Counted from the stretch's first letter, positions 1 to 7,802 are shown. The stretch is 64,000 nt of DNA from Pyrodictiaceae archaeon (GCA_027036135.1 JALVSY010000007.1:66880-130879), one strand, 5' to 3'. The notes: a model not told the origin generated them from the letters alone. Numbers and translations are program-made.

Positions 1-102
1 CTAGTCAACAAAGAAGACCACTGAGCCGAGAACTCAACCATCCTTCCTCCCAAGCATCTATAGCGTATCAGTACTACTGAGCGACTCTGTGTTTATGGCA
101 TA

Positions 103-110
103 AACTTATA
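103..110 (+). promoter_or_regulatory. Probable TATA box for the first vapBC pair
   Basis: The AT-rich box aacttata lies about 43 bases before the GTG start of the antitoxin, leaving a leader of roughly 15-20 bases that contains the Shine-Dalgarno. No clear BRE is visible, so this is a position-based guess. Confidence 0.35.
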
Positions 111-152
111 GCTAGGCGGGTTAGCCCCTACAGTACATGGAGGTAGCACTCC

Positions 153-374
153 GTGGCACGCACCATAACGGTATCCGAGGAGGCATACGAGGCCTTGAAA
201 CGCTACAAGAGGAGCGGGGAGAGTTTTTCTCAAGTAATACTCCGGCTTGTAGAGGAGGCTAGCAGAAAGGAGAGCCTACTAAGCCTGGCCGGGGCCTGGA
301 GCGATATGAGTGACTCCGAGGAAGAGGAGCTAGTAAAGGAGATTCGCCGAGCGTGGCGCGAGTGGCGTGCATAG
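153..374 (+). CDS. vapB: VapB-type antitoxin
   Basis: Antitoxin of a VapBC pair. The 73-residue product opens with a strand and two helices (RTITVSEEAYEALKRYK), the layout of the archaeal VapB antitoxin family formerly called DUF217, and ends in an acidic then basic tail suited to gripping a toxin. The GTG start is fixed by GGAGGT eight bases upstream. Its 3' end overlaps the toxin gene by 22 bases, so the two are co-translated. Neutralising the PIN toxin and repressing its own promoter are family roles, not shown here. Confidence 0.85.
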   Translation: MARTITVSEEAYEALKRYKRSGESFSQVILRLVEEASRKESLLSLAGAWSDMSDSEEEELVKEIRRAWREWRA

Positions 375-763
375 TCCTCGATACTGATCTACTCATAGCC
401 CTTCTCCGCGGCAAAGAGAGAGCAATGAAGTACATTGCTAGGCTGGAGCATGAGAACCAGGAGCTAGCCACAACAGCGATTAACCTTTTCGAGCTATACT
501 ATGGAGCCTACAAGAGCGGTAGCACGAGGAGAATAGAGGCGGTACGCAGCCTCCAGAGAATGCTCCGCAGCATAGACATCGACGAGAAGATTGCCGAGGC
601 AGCTGGGCGCGAAGCAGCCCGCCTGGCCTCAAGAGGCATGCCCCTAGACTTCCGCGACGTACTCATAGGCGTCACGGCGAGGGAGAAGGGCTGCAAACTA
701 GCAACATGCAACGTGAGGCATCTAGGCAGGATAGAGGCACTGACTATAGAGAAATGGTGCTAA
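353..763 (+). CDS. vapC: VapC toxin, PIN-domain ribonuclease
   Basis: PIN-domain RNase of about the usual family length (136 aa). The N-terminal metal-binding motif VLDTDLLIALLRG carries the first acidic residue, NLFELYYGAY the conserved mid-domain Glu, and PLDFRDVLIGVTA the third acidic pair; the C-terminal strand (ATCNVRHLGRI) lacks the usual TxDxxF and reads TCNVRH. The GTG start overlaps the antitoxin. VapC enzymes cleave tRNA or rRNA; the target here cannot be read from sequence. Confidence 0.85.
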   Translation: MARVACIVLDTDLLIALLRGKERAMKYIARLEHENQELATTAINLFELYYGAYKSGSTRRIEAVRSLQRMLRSIDIDEKIAEAAGREAARLASRGMPLDFRDVLIGVTAREKGCKLATCNVRHLGRIEALTIEKWC

Positions 764-774
764 CCAATACAGCA

Positions 775-1191
775 TCAGTGAGGGGGCTCCTGATTAGTGA
801 TCCTAGCTTCCTTTTCGGATCCTTTTCGGGACCTTTTCAACCACGGTGCACGTTCGAAGTCCTCATCAAGAGTAGCTATAGTGTCTACTCCATGCTCTTT
901 ACAGGTTAGGGCTATTACTGCATCGTTTGAGGAGAGGTTATAGGCTTCCACGGTTTCTACAACTTTGGTTGCATAGGCTCTATCGGTAGAATAGTTATCT
1001 CTTCGAGAAAATCGAGTAAAGGCTGATAATTAGGTTTACGACGTAAACGGAGATGAACTCTTCTCACAACATGGAGCGCCTCTAGCACTACAATACTTGG
1101 AGCATAGAACTCCGGTGTAGAATCAATTATCTTAGCAACTACGCGGTCTCCTTGAAGATAGTAAATTATAGCGCTTATTCAATGCAGATAC
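775..1191 (-). pseudogene. Decayed vapC (PIN toxin) remnant
   Basis: Reading the minus strand below the antitoxin stop gives a PIN protein in two frames. The first frame starts right after the antitoxin stop (SAIIYYLQGD, equal to the DTNAIIYY start of PIN proteins but with the first Asp lost) and runs to a TAG near 963. A second frame then continues with ETVEAYNLSSNDAVIALTC and LDEDFERAPWL, the typical PIN C-terminus, to a TGA at 775. The start codon, the first catalytic Asp and the frame are all lost, so no active toxin is made. The same LDEDF..PWL ending is seen in the toxins at 3402 and 17643. Confidence 0.8.
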
Positions 1192-1400
1192 CCACCCTCT
1201 TTTACCTCCCGCAGAGCTTCCTCTAGGAGTTCTCTAGGCAGATAGGAGTAGCTCCCTGCCTTGCTCTTGGTAAGTATCACTGCTCCTTCTTTTATCCTCA
1301 CTACGAGTCTTTCGCCAGGTCTCAACCGTAGCTTCTCGGCTACCTCGTCACTAAATCCCGCAGTATTCTCATCAATAACGACCGCCACGCTGAATCCCAC
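1179..1400 (-). CDS. AbrB/SpoVT-fold antitoxin (toxin partner decayed)
   Basis: Short swapped-hairpin AbrB-type protein of 73 aa, with the pattern AVVIDENTAGFS then LRLRPGERLVVRI, a Leu-rich helix and an acidic tail. GTG start. It sits directly upstream of the vapC remnant in the same orientation, as intact AbrB-VapC pairs do. With its toxin decayed it is now an orphan antitoxin that might still bind its own promoter or cross-neutralise related toxins (inference). Confidence 0.7.
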   Translation of the reverse strand: MGFSVAVVIDENTAGFSDEVAEKLRLRPGERLVVRIKEGAVILTKSKAGSYSYLPRELLEEALREVKEGGYLH

Positions 1401-1530
1401 TAGCCTAATTAGGCTGTTGAGAGCATAATTATAGTGTTCTACCTCGTCCTCACCGTGCCAATGCCCTACCGGCTCCGAGGAGTTCTTGAAAAGAAGATAG
1501 AAGGCCCGGTGAGGAGGCCGGGGTGTGCGG

Positions 1531-1869
1531 CTACTTTTCTTCTAGCTCTTTTTCTAGCTCTTTGATTCTCTTCTCGATTGCCTTGATTTGCTCGTCTATC
1601 ATTTTCCGCATTGCTTCTAGCCATTGTTTCTGGGCCTTCAGCATCTCTAGCTCGACTTCGGAGCTCACGGGGCCCGGGAACACTGCCTGGGGTGGCGGGT
1701 AGCTCCACGCTGGCATGGGTGGAGGCGCGTACTCCGGGGTGGGCGGGGCCTGCTCAAACCCCGGGTACGGTGGCTGGTAGGGTGGCTGATCCTCTTCCTC
1801 CTCGCTCCACCTCCTTCCCCGGCGCTTGCGCCCGTAGCCGTATCCGTAGCCAGGAGACCACCAAGACAC
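1531..1869 (-). CDS. Pro/Gly/Tyr-rich protein with C-terminal coiled coil (DUF5320-like)
   Basis: A 112-residue protein in three parts: N-terminal SWWSPGYGYGYG followed by a basic and then acidic patch (RKRRGRRWSEEEED), a Pro-rich middle (residues 28-65), and a C-terminal amphipathic coiled coil (about 68-112, repeated KxxEKxIKELEKE). The GTG start is preceded by GGTGAG. The layout recalls the DUF5320 proteins that accompany MinD-ferredoxin ATPases and NifX-like proteins in other prokaryotes; such a cluster lies about 49 kb away here. Family membership is suggestive only. No catalytic motif is seen. Confidence 0.6.
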   Translation of the reverse strand: MSWWSPGYGYGYGRKRRGRRWSEEEEDQPPYQPPYPGFEQAPPTPEYAPPPMPAWSYPPPQAVFPGPVSSEVELEMLKAQKQWLEAMRKMIDEQIKAIEKRIKELEKELEEK

Positions 1870-2082
1870 GGATACTCACCACTTGGCTAAGGGTTCTCCT
1901 CTTCGGCCCTAATACGTTCTCCCCAAGCCTAGGCCAACGCTGGGCAATAGTAGTGCTGTTTTTGCTGGGTTCGCCTATTGCCCGCTAAGTGCTTATATAT
2001 AGCCCGTACCCCTTATAGATAATAGGGGTCTCTGCCCAGCCCGATAAACAGTCATACATGTATCAACGATGGGGAAAAGGCG

Positions 2083-2232
2083 TTGCAGACAACGGCGCGC
2101 AGAAAGAGGCTAAGAGAGCTACTAGAGAGAGCCTTTGCCAACATGGATGTCTCCGAGGAGGAGTGGGTCAGGGCAGTGAGGAGACGCCCGACGAGAGATA
2201 ATGAGGCACATAGTTATCTCCCCAGAGGGTGA
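2083..2232 (+). CDS. Small charged protein (49 aa), possible
   Basis: A 49-codon frame with TTG start reads as a basic helix (RRKRLRELLERAF) followed by MDVSEEEWVRAVRRR. Its TGA overlaps the GTG of the next gene by four bases (GTGA), the usual sign of translational coupling. A TATA-like box (ttatatata, about 1993-2001) lies about 85 bases upstream. No family recognised. It could instead be a leader region read by chance, but the coupling and the amphipathic helix favour a gene. Confidence 0.4.
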   Translation: MQTTARRKRLRELLERAFANMDVSEEEWVRAVRRRPTRDNEAHSYLPRG

Positions 2233-2543
2233 GGGCATTGCCACTGGTCCTTGATCTACTCGGACTCGTTGGCGGCATCGGGCTAGTAATTGCCGCGCTT
2301 GCAGAGATAGCTGGAGCGCTCCTTAGGGGTAGACCTACTAGCTTGCTAAAACCACTACTGTTGCTCGTCTTCGGGGTACTCATGGCTCTTGATTATGGCG
2401 TTAGGTTGTTCGGTGCCAGTGTACCCGGGGCTTTCCACGCGGTAATCGGTGTTGCGGTATTCATTGACTCCTTGGCGCTGATCGCGCTATACCTGGGGCG
2501 TGGGAGGATGCGTGCTAGGGAGGCTGTGGAGGCGGCTCGCTGA
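2229..2543 (+). CDS. Small integral membrane protein
   Basis: A 104-aa protein with three predicted membrane segments (about residues 5-30, 42-58 and 68-90) and a short basic C-terminus (RGRMRAREAVEAAR). GTG start overlapping the stop of the small upstream frame. No enzyme or transporter motif is visible. Function unknown. Confidence 0.6.
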   Translation: MRALPLVLDLLGLVGGIGLVIAALAEIAGALLRGRPTSLLKPLLLLVFGVLMALDYGVRLFGASVPGAFHAVIGVAVFIDSLALIALYLGRGRMRAREAVEAAR

Positions 2544-2591
2544 GAAGGAGCACAAGTGCTCCTAAGGGGGGACGTGTTCTCTGTGGTCTCC

Positions 2592-3308
2592 TTAGTCTAG
2601 GTTTATTGTTATTGCTCCGGCGTAGCTTACCTTTATCTCGTCGCCGACTAGTATTGGGTTTACCTTGTAGGCGTATAGCTCTAGGCCCGCTTGGTGGCTT
2701 TTTAGTAGCTTTGCGAGCCCGGGGTCTATGGCGCGGTTTGGTCTCAGGGTGTGGGCGTCGCTTCGTAGCACGGTGAACACTATTGCTGCTCTCGCACCGC
2801 TACGCGTAGCAGCTATCAATGCCTCTACCTGTCGCCTAGCCCTCGTGCTGGGTGCGTCGGCGGGGAAGAGAGCTACCCCGTTCTCCACTAGGTTGGTCGA
2901 CTTGACCTCTATGAGCACTGGCCTGCCCTCCCTGTCAACCGAGACGAAGTCGACACGTGTACCATTGATCCATTTCTCCGCTGCAAGGTCCCCCGTGAGC
3001 CCGGGTACGAGGAGCGGGGCTACCATGGGGAACAACTTGTTACCGAGCCTCGTGTCCTCGAGCACGAGCACGCCGCCGGGGCTACGCACAGCCACAACGT
3101 CGCAACTGGTGCGGCGGCCAGGCCTCCAAGCCCACCGATAAAACACCTCGGCACCCGGTCTCAGCAGGTGCCGGAGCCTACCCGGGTCATGCAAGTGGCA
3201 AGCCTGGGTCCCCTCAGCGTCGCTGAGCAACACGGTGAACCTCGAGGGCCTAGAAAGGTACCTAGCCCTCCTCACACCTCGGATGACCAAGAGCTCCAAG
3301 AAGAGCAC
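2592..3308 (-). CDS. sfsA: SfsA-family nuclease-fold protein
   Basis: SfsA homologue of full length (238 aa). The N-terminal OB-like half has LSDAEGTQACHLHDPGRL, the family's HxxNPGR-type signature in the form HDPGR. The C-terminal half carries a PD-(D/E)XK core: RVDFVSVD, then VLIEVKSTNLVENGVALFPDAP-type residues, then the RSDAHTLRPN and ID block. Bacterial SfsA was named for maltose regulation and is thought to bind or cleave nucleic acid; the archaeal role is unknown. Monocistronic on the minus strand; GTG start. Confidence 0.9.
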   Translation of the reverse strand: MLFLELLVIRGVRRARYLSRPSRFTVLLSDAEGTQACHLHDPGRLRHLLRPGAEVFYRWAWRPGRRTSCDVVAVRSPGGVLVLEDTRLGNKLFPMVAPLLVPGLTGDLAAEKWINGTRVDFVSVDREGRPVLIEVKSTNLVENGVALFPADAPSTRARRQVEALIAATRSGARAAIVFTVLRSDAHTLRPNRAIDPGLAKLLKSHQAGLELYAYKVNPILVGDEIKVSYAGAITINLD

Positions 3309-3401
3309 CCGGAGATATGGGACTTGTTGGCCTCATACAGGCTATACAAGCCTAGTAGTGACTAGTAGTGATTAATACGTCTCGGATATCTATTCCTGGG
3401 T

Positions 3402-3851
3402 TCATGGGAGAACCCTTAGCCATGGTATTCGTTTAAAGTCTTCGTCGAAGGTGAACATCGTGTCTATGCCGTAGTGGCGAGCCGTTATAGCTATCAATGC
3501 GTCTCCGGGGAGAAGATTGTACCTGGCCATAACTTCTAGGAGTTCTTTGAGACTACCCTTATCCTCTAGGACAAGTATCCCTAGCTCCTCTATTAGCTCC
3601 CTGACATCCCTTAGGGCGTCACTGAACTCGCCTATGCCGTGTCTCCTTATATAGCTACGTAGCTGGTCAAGCCTCCTAATACCATGTCTTCTCAGTGCCT
3701 CGAGCCTTATGAGGGTAAAGATTGTCTCGTCGATTATTCTGAGCGTTACTGCGAAATCCTCATGACTGATGAGTACTTGTTTCACCCTGGATGCGTAGGG
3801 CTCGACCCGGTGAAGATAGTAGACAATAGCATTTGTATCTAGGAGTATCAC
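3402..3851 (-). CDS. vapC: VapC toxin, PIN-domain ribonuclease
   Basis: PIN protein of 149 aa with LLDTNAIVYYLH at the start, IIDETIFTL with the mid Glu, LLPGDALIAITA with the third acidic residue, and FTFDEDFKRIPWLRVLP at the end. The GTG start overlaps the antitoxin stop by four bases (GTGA). It belongs to the same subgroup as the toxin at 17643, which ends almost identically, and both are paired with a DUF104-type antitoxin, so they are probably paralogues. Confidence 0.9.
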   Translation of the reverse strand: MILLDTNAIVYYLHRVEPYASRVKQVLISHEDFAVTLRIIDETIFTLIRLEALRRHGIRRLDQLRSYIRRHGIGEFSDALRDVRELIEELGILVLEDKGSLKELLEVMARYNLLPGDALIAITARHYGIDTMFTFDEDFKRIPWLRVLP

Positions 3852-4054
3852 TGGGCCTCTGCCTCTAACATGAACTCGTCAAGAAGCTCCTTCGGCGCAG
3901 AGCCACGCTTCCCATAAAACTTCTCAACAATCCTCCTCCTGTCAGCTGGTCTCTCTATTCTAACCAATACCTCCTCTCCCTCTCGAAGCTCAAGAGGCTC
4001 CAGAGGCTTTAGTACGCCCTTTTCGTATCTAGCCCTAACGAGCCTAGGCAACAC
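3848..4054 (-). CDS. vapB: DUF104-family (AF2212/PG0164-like) antitoxin
   Basis: The 68-aa protein has the hallmark start RARYEKGVLKPLEPLEL followed by EGEEVLVRIER, which is the beta-barrel antitoxin family DUF104. The C-terminal third is a helix (PKELLDEFMLEAEAQ) expected to wrap the toxin. Four-base overlap with the downstream vapC. A close paralogue lies at 18095. Confidence 0.88.
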   Translation of the reverse strand: MLPRLVRARYEKGVLKPLEPLELREGEEVLVRIERPADRRRIVEKFYGKRGSAPKELLDEFMLEAEAQ

Positions 4055-4165
4055 TAAGCATCCCAGACTACACAGTTAGCTCCTCAACCGATATACATTT
4101 GCACCAGGGCACATCGTCTCCCAGGGCTTGTGGCTCAAAGCCCTGGGAGAGAACAAGATAGGAGT

Positions 4166-4477
4166 CTATTGCTTCCTGCATAGCACCTTCCCCTCTCGGA
4201 GCATCTCCGCGAAGAGGGGGTCCCGTGTCTCGTCACTGTGTAGTACTATGAGGTCTAGGGGGAACGATCGCTTCCTCAGCTTCCTCAGCCTCTCAGAGGC
4301 CTCGAGCTTATCGATGCCCGGCGGCACCACGACCACTACGTCGTAGTCGCTGTAGGGCAGGTGATCCCCGCGCGCACGTGAGCCGACGAGATAGGCCTCT
4401 AGAACCATATCCTCCTGGCATAACCTCTCCACGTACTCCCTGAACGCCTCCTCCCACTCCGAGAGACGCCTAGCCAT
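4166..4477 (-). CDS. Minimal nucleotidyltransferase (MNT) of an HEPN/MNT pair
   Basis: Pol beta-superfamily minimal nucleotidyltransferase, about 103 aa. It has the YLVGSRARGDHLPYSDYDVVVVV motif (GSxxxG then DxD) and a third Asp in PLDLIVLH. The frame is open further upstream, but the ATG beginning ARRLSEWEEAF lies 13 bases after the HEPN stop and is the sensible start. MNT proteins in this arrangement antagonise HEPN RNases, in the studied MntA/HepT case by AMPylation; the mechanism is not shown here. Confidence 0.82.
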   Translation of the reverse strand: MARRLSEWEEAFREYVERLCQEDMVLEAYLVGSRARGDHLPYSDYDVVVVVPPGIDKLEASERLRKLRKRSFPLDLIVLHSDETRDPLFAEMLREGKVLCRKQ

Positions 4478-4490
4478 TACCCGGTACAGG

Positions 4491-4898
4491 CTAGGGGTCG
4501 ACAACCCTCTCAACCCACTCCACAATAGCCCTTGCCTGCCGAATACACCTCTCCGCCCTCTTATCGTTGTACGTGAGCGGCTTCCTCCCGGGATACCTCG
4601 CAAGAGTATAGTGGGGTGTCAACGCGTCCCCATATACTCTCAGCTCGTCTGGTACGCTTATCCCGAGAGACTCCAGTGCTTCCAGCAACTCTACGAGGTC
4701 ATGTGTATAGGGATGGGCACCACTAAGAGCAACTAGGAGAGCCTTGAGATATAGCTCAGCAGCCTGCTGTGCTTCAAAGCACACAAGCCAATAGTAGCCA
4801 AGGCCACGATGCCTCTCAGCCTCCTCTAGGAATACACGAGCCTTCTCCACCCACTCACTGGGCAAGCGTTTACCCACTGGCCCTAAGCACCGAGTCAT
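4491..4898 (-). CDS. HEPN-domain protein (partner of MNT)
   Basis: A 135-aa alpha-helical HEPN protein of the COG2250 kind: WVEKARVFLEEAERHRG, then YYWLVCFEAQQAAELYLKA, then a helix bundle ending in DALTPHYTLARYPG and the C-terminal RAIVEWVERV. It lacks an Rx4H RNase motif; the HYTxARYP stretch is typical of this subgroup. First gene of a two-gene operon with the MNT. The exact start is uncertain; a start nearer VEKARVFL is possible. Confidence 0.82.
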   Translation of the reverse strand: MTRCLGPVGKRLPSEWVEKARVFLEEAERHRGLGYYWLVCFEAQQAAELYLKALLVALSGAHPYTHDLVELLEALESLGISVPDELRVYGDALTPHYTLARYPGRKPLTYNDKRAERCIRQARAIVEWVERVVDP

Positions 4899-5075
4899 AG
4901 ACTAGATGATATTTGCCTCGTAAAAAACTGAGCCACTAGCCCTAGAAGAACCCTTAGCGAAATGACTTTGTAGAGCAACAAGAGGGCTTAGGAAGCCGAA
5001 ATTTAAAGAACGTATCTCTGCTAGCAGAGCTTAACGGGTCCGGATAAGCTCCCTATCTTAGAGAGGAAACCATCG
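4899..5075. promoter_or_regulatory. Divergent promoter region
   Basis: The region separates the minus-strand HEPN/MNT operon from the plus-strand winged-helix gene. The best promoter is on the plus strand, near 4998: ccgaaatttaaag, a BRE-like ccgaaa followed by a TATA box, placing a start of transcription near 5025-5030. No other structure noticed. Confidence 0.45.
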
Positions 5076-5426
5076 ATGTCTAGCCGGGATCTCGAGGAGA
5101 GGTTGCTTAGTTATCTACGGGATCACCCGGGTAGTGGGCCCAGGGAGATTGCTGATGCTCTTGGTGAGCCCTTGCAGAGGATAAGGGTGGCCTTGGCCCG
5201 GTTGCGCGATAAGGGCCTCGTGGCCCGGGGCGAGGAGGGTAGGTACTACGCGGTGGCTCACCTCGTTAGGGGTGTTGGTAGGGGGGATGTCCGGAGGGAG
5301 CGGCCGAGGAGGCTGTCGCCGGATCTTGAGGCATTGTTTGTGGAGCTTGAGGAGCTACGGGCGAGGCTGCGGGAGCTAGAGGCTAGGGTTAGGAGGCTAG
5401 AGGAGCGCTGCGGCTCCGGGGAATAG
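5076..5426 (+). CDS. Winged-helix transcriptional regulator with coiled-coil tail
   Basis: A 116-aa protein. Residues 3-62 form a winged-helix domain: LLSYLRDHPGSGPREIADAL, the recognition helix RIRVALARLRDKGLV, and the wing ARGEEGRYYAV. Residues 85-113 are a heptad-repeat coiled coil (ELEELRARLRELEARVRRLEE), probably for dimerisation. ATG start after GAGAGG. Single gene. Target genes unknown. Confidence 0.75.
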   Translation: MSSRDLEERLLSYLRDHPGSGPREIADALGEPLQRIRVALARLRDKGLVARGEEGRYYAVAHLVRGVGRGDVRRERPRRLSPDLEALFVELEELRARLRELEARVRRLEERCGSGE

Positions 5427-5565
5427 GCTAGGACGGATCATGTTCCCTAGCTATGCGACTAGTAGCGTGTTCTTGGCTTCGGTAATAGATTTGACTACCT
5501 TATAGTGATCCTTAGCTATATCAGGAATAGAATAGAGGGCCAGGGAGCAAGAGAAGTGTAATTTT

Positions 5566-6036
5566 CTAGCTCCTGCCTTGTAGCACTGCTGCTACCCGCG
5601 GGGTTACTAGCTCTAGTAGTTCTCCTTGGCCCCTGGCTAGCTCTTCTGCCTCTACTAGGGCGTAGCCCCCAGCCTTGATCTTGATGGCTCCGCCTCCTAT
5701 TATGCAGGAGACTATTAGCTCTATGCTGGGGGCATGGCCTACGAACACTGTCTCTGGCTCGGGGCCTAGCTCTTCTAGGGCCTCGCAGCTAGCAATGCCG
5801 GGGCTTAGCTGCTCCACCACCCTTACCTCGCCGCCCCTTATCCTTGAGACTATCTCCGCTGTCTCCCTCGCGCGGCGTAGCGGGCTAGTATAGATGACCC
5901 TGGGCATGAAGGGTATCAGCTTAGCCATGGCGGCGACGTCGTTGCGCCCCTCCTCTGTGAGCCACCTGTCCTCGTCGCTACCAGCAACGCTAGCCGGGAC
6001 GGCCTTGCCATGCCTCATGAACACGTAGAGACCCAT
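5566..6036 (-). CDS. SixA-like histidine phosphatase
   Basis: Histidine phosphatase superfamily member, about 156 aa, the length of SixA. Catalytic RHG is at residues 8-10 (YVFMRHGKA), LTEEGRNDV follows, then TSPLRRARETAEI with the second Arg, and FVGHAPSIELIV with the second catalytic His. The frame opens ten codons earlier, but MGLYVFMRHG is the typical family start. Bacterial SixA dephosphorylates phosphohistidine proteins; the archaeal substrate is unknown. Confidence 0.88.
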   Translation of the reverse strand: MGLYVFMRHGKAVPASVAGSDEDRWLTEEGRNDVAAMAKLIPFMPRVIYTSPLRRARETAEIVSRIRGGEVRVVEQLSPGIASCEALEELGPEPETVFVGHAPSIELIVSCIIGGGAIKIKAGGYALVEAEELARGQGELLELVTPRVAAVLQGRS

Positions 6037-6169
6037 GCCGCTGGGCACCCCCAGGGAAGAAAACACCCAGGGGGGAGGAGAGATAACAGTAATGTCTGAG
6101 CATAGAGATGCATAGCGCTTTGCCTTATCCTTCCCGTGTCTTAGGAGATTGTTAGAATAGTGCTGCCCT

Positions 6170-6691
6170 CTATGCTCTCTTCTTGGGCGGTCTCGAGCCC
6201 AGCGCCTTGGCCAAGCAGCGGGGGCTCAGGTTAAAGGCTGGTACTTCTCTGCGATACCTCTCGTACTCCTCGCCGAATCTCGCGAGGCTCTCCTTCTCGT
6301 CGAGCACCACCGCTAGGACGAGCACAGCAATCATCTCGGCTAAGCCGAGCAATATGGAGCACCAAGTAGCAGCGAGGAGGCCAACGGATAGGGGGAAGAG
6401 GGAGAGGAAGAGGTGCATAGGATGCCTCATACACGAGTAAGGCCCCTCCCTAACAAGCCTAGTGGGCTCAGCGGGGCCCCTGCCCCGCTTAACGGGGTTA
6501 CCATAGACTGCTAGGTAGCGGCCAGTAACAGCAGCACCCCGGAGAGATAAGAGAAGCAACGCTACGCCAACTAGGCGCACTACCGGGCTATGCCCCGGGG
6601 AGGGCCCGAGGAACCCACAGGCAATGACCACGAGTATCATTAGGAGCCAGGCTAGGCCCCTCACCCGGTTACTAATCACCCTACCGCTCAT
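6170..6691 (-). CDS. Membrane methyltransferase of the isoprenylcysteine carboxyl methyltransferase (ICMT)/PEMT type
   Basis: An integral membrane protein of about 173 aa with four or five hydrophobic segments and the ICMT/PEMT signature: LVREGPYSCMRHPMHL, then a double membrane pass, then DEKESLARFGEEYERYRREVP. In the family these residues bind S-adenosylmethionine (RHP) and shape the active site (E...Y..Y). The substrate may be a lipid or prenyl group (inference). An ATG start at 6691 is preferred over the TTG at 6706. Confidence 0.75.
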   Translation of the reverse strand: MSGRVISNRVRGLAWLLMILVVIACGFLGPSPGHSPVVRLVGVALLLLSLRGAAVTGRYLAVYGNPVKRGRGPAEPTRLVREGPYSCMRHPMHLFLSLFPLSVGLLAATWCSILLGLAEMIAVLVLAVVLDEKESLARFGEEYERYRREVPAFNLSPRCLAKALGSRPPKKRA

Positions 6692-6808
6692 GTTCCCTGG
6701 ACTCAACGTTGAATACCCCTCCTAGGCGAATTATTTCTACAGCATTGCTGAAAACATCTACAATGTTATTGACCGACTACTCCAGTCCTAAAGACCATAT
6801 CTTACAAC

Positions 6809-7033
6809 CTAGTGAGTCTCCTTCTCTAATTTTCCTCCTTGGATTGTTTCGAGGTAGAGTTCTATGGCCTCCCTGATATTCTTCATTACCTCGTCTAGGC
6901 TGTCTCCCTGCGTATGGCATCCAGGAAGCTCCGGTACAATTGCTATATAGCCCCCGGTCTCGTCCTCCAGTACGACTACGCTGAACTCGTGTACCTTCCT
7001 CGTCACGAGTATAACACCCTTTTTGTCTAGCAC
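6809..7033 (-). CDS. hicB: HicB-family antitoxin-like protein, solitary
   Basis: The 74-aa protein has the HicB partial RNase H-like fold: FSVVVLEDETGGYIAIVPELPGC, HTQGDSLDEVMKNIREAI, ELYLE. It lacks the C-terminal DNA-binding extension of full-length HicB. No HicA reading frame is present on either side, so this is a stand-alone copy, as is common in archaea. GTG start; a second GTG ten codons in (TRKVHEFSVVV) is also possible. Confidence 0.8.
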   Translation of the reverse strand: MLDKKGVILVTRKVHEFSVVVLEDETGGYIAIVPELPGCHTQGDSLDEVMKNIREAIELYLETIQGGKLEKETH

Positions 7034-7224
7034 TCCCTTGTTGTCTTATAATTGTTCACATGCTTCTTGCCTGACTATATACTATTTATCCCGGTTATTC
7101 AGGTTTGTAGCCTAGTTACATTGTTCCCGAGAGATAGCTCAGCTATATGCATGGTGTTGTTTAATGATGTGCTTAATAGGGGAGACATGTCCTCTTACTG
7201 GGTAGCCTAGAAGGTTTCCTAGTC
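7034..7224. other. Intergenic region before the DJ-1 pseudogene
   Basis: AT-rich sequence between the divergent HicB gene and the DJ-1/PfpI pseudogene. It includes tatactatttatcccgg near 7076, which could serve as a TATA box. No gene or repeat was noticed. Confidence 0.3.
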
Positions 7225-7802
7225 ATTGGTGAGAGGAAGCCCCGTATCCTAATCCTTGGAGGCGATGCAGCAGAGGCTCTCGAGATACTCTACCTGTTTC
7301 TCGTTGCTCGAGGAGGACTGGGAGGTAGAGATAGCTGCCCCAAGCAAGGACGTGATAAAGACTGTTGTGCACGACTTCGAGCCCGGGTGGGCCACCTATA
7401 CCGAGAAGCTTAGTTATCGCTGGAAACCGGACAAGTCATTCAGAGAGGTCAACCCCGGGGAGTACGATGGCCTCGTCATACCTGGTGGGAGGCTCCCAGA
7501 ATACATTAGGCTAGACGAGGACATGAAGAGGATAGTCGGGCACTTCCTTGAAACCAGTAAACCAGTTGCCGCTATCTGTCATGCACCCCTAGTACTCGTA
7601 GCCGTCGCGCCCGAGAAGCTACGCGGACGCACAATGACCAGCTACATAACCGTCAAGCCAGAGGTTGAGAACGTTGGAGCAAAATGGGTGGACAAGGAGG
7701 TAGTTGTTGACGGGGAACCTTGTCACGAGCAGGGCTTGGCCAGACAACCCGGCCTGAATGAGAGAGTTCAAGAAACTAGTCAAGGAGAGACTAAGTTCCT
7801 AG
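7225..7802 (+). pseudogene. DJ-1/PfpI-family protein, inactivated by frameshifts and a stop
   Basis: Three pieces in different frames make one DJ-1/PfpI (class I glutamine amidotransferase-like) protein. Piece one begins at an ATT where an ATG is expected and reads KPRILILGGDAAEALEILY. An extra base at about 7303 moves to the second frame, EEDWEVEIAAPSKDV through IPGGRLPEYIRL and AAICHAPLVLVA, with the nucleophile Cys. An extra G in the G run at 7712-7715 moves to the third, GNLVTSRAWPDNPA, where TGA at 7755 stands for the usual Trp, then MREFKKLVKERLSS to a TAG at 7800. Two frameshifts, a nonsense codon and a lost start make it dead. Confidence 0.88.

Noticed and set aside
706-909. Plus-strand open frame after the first vapC
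   Set aside because: It overlaps the toxin's 3' end and the antisense vapC remnant; the remnant explains the sequence, and the frame has no ribosome site or family likeness.
3352-3371. Tandem ctagtagtga repeat beside sfsA
   Set aside because: Only two copies of ten bases with stop-like triplets; no sign of function or of a mobile-element end.
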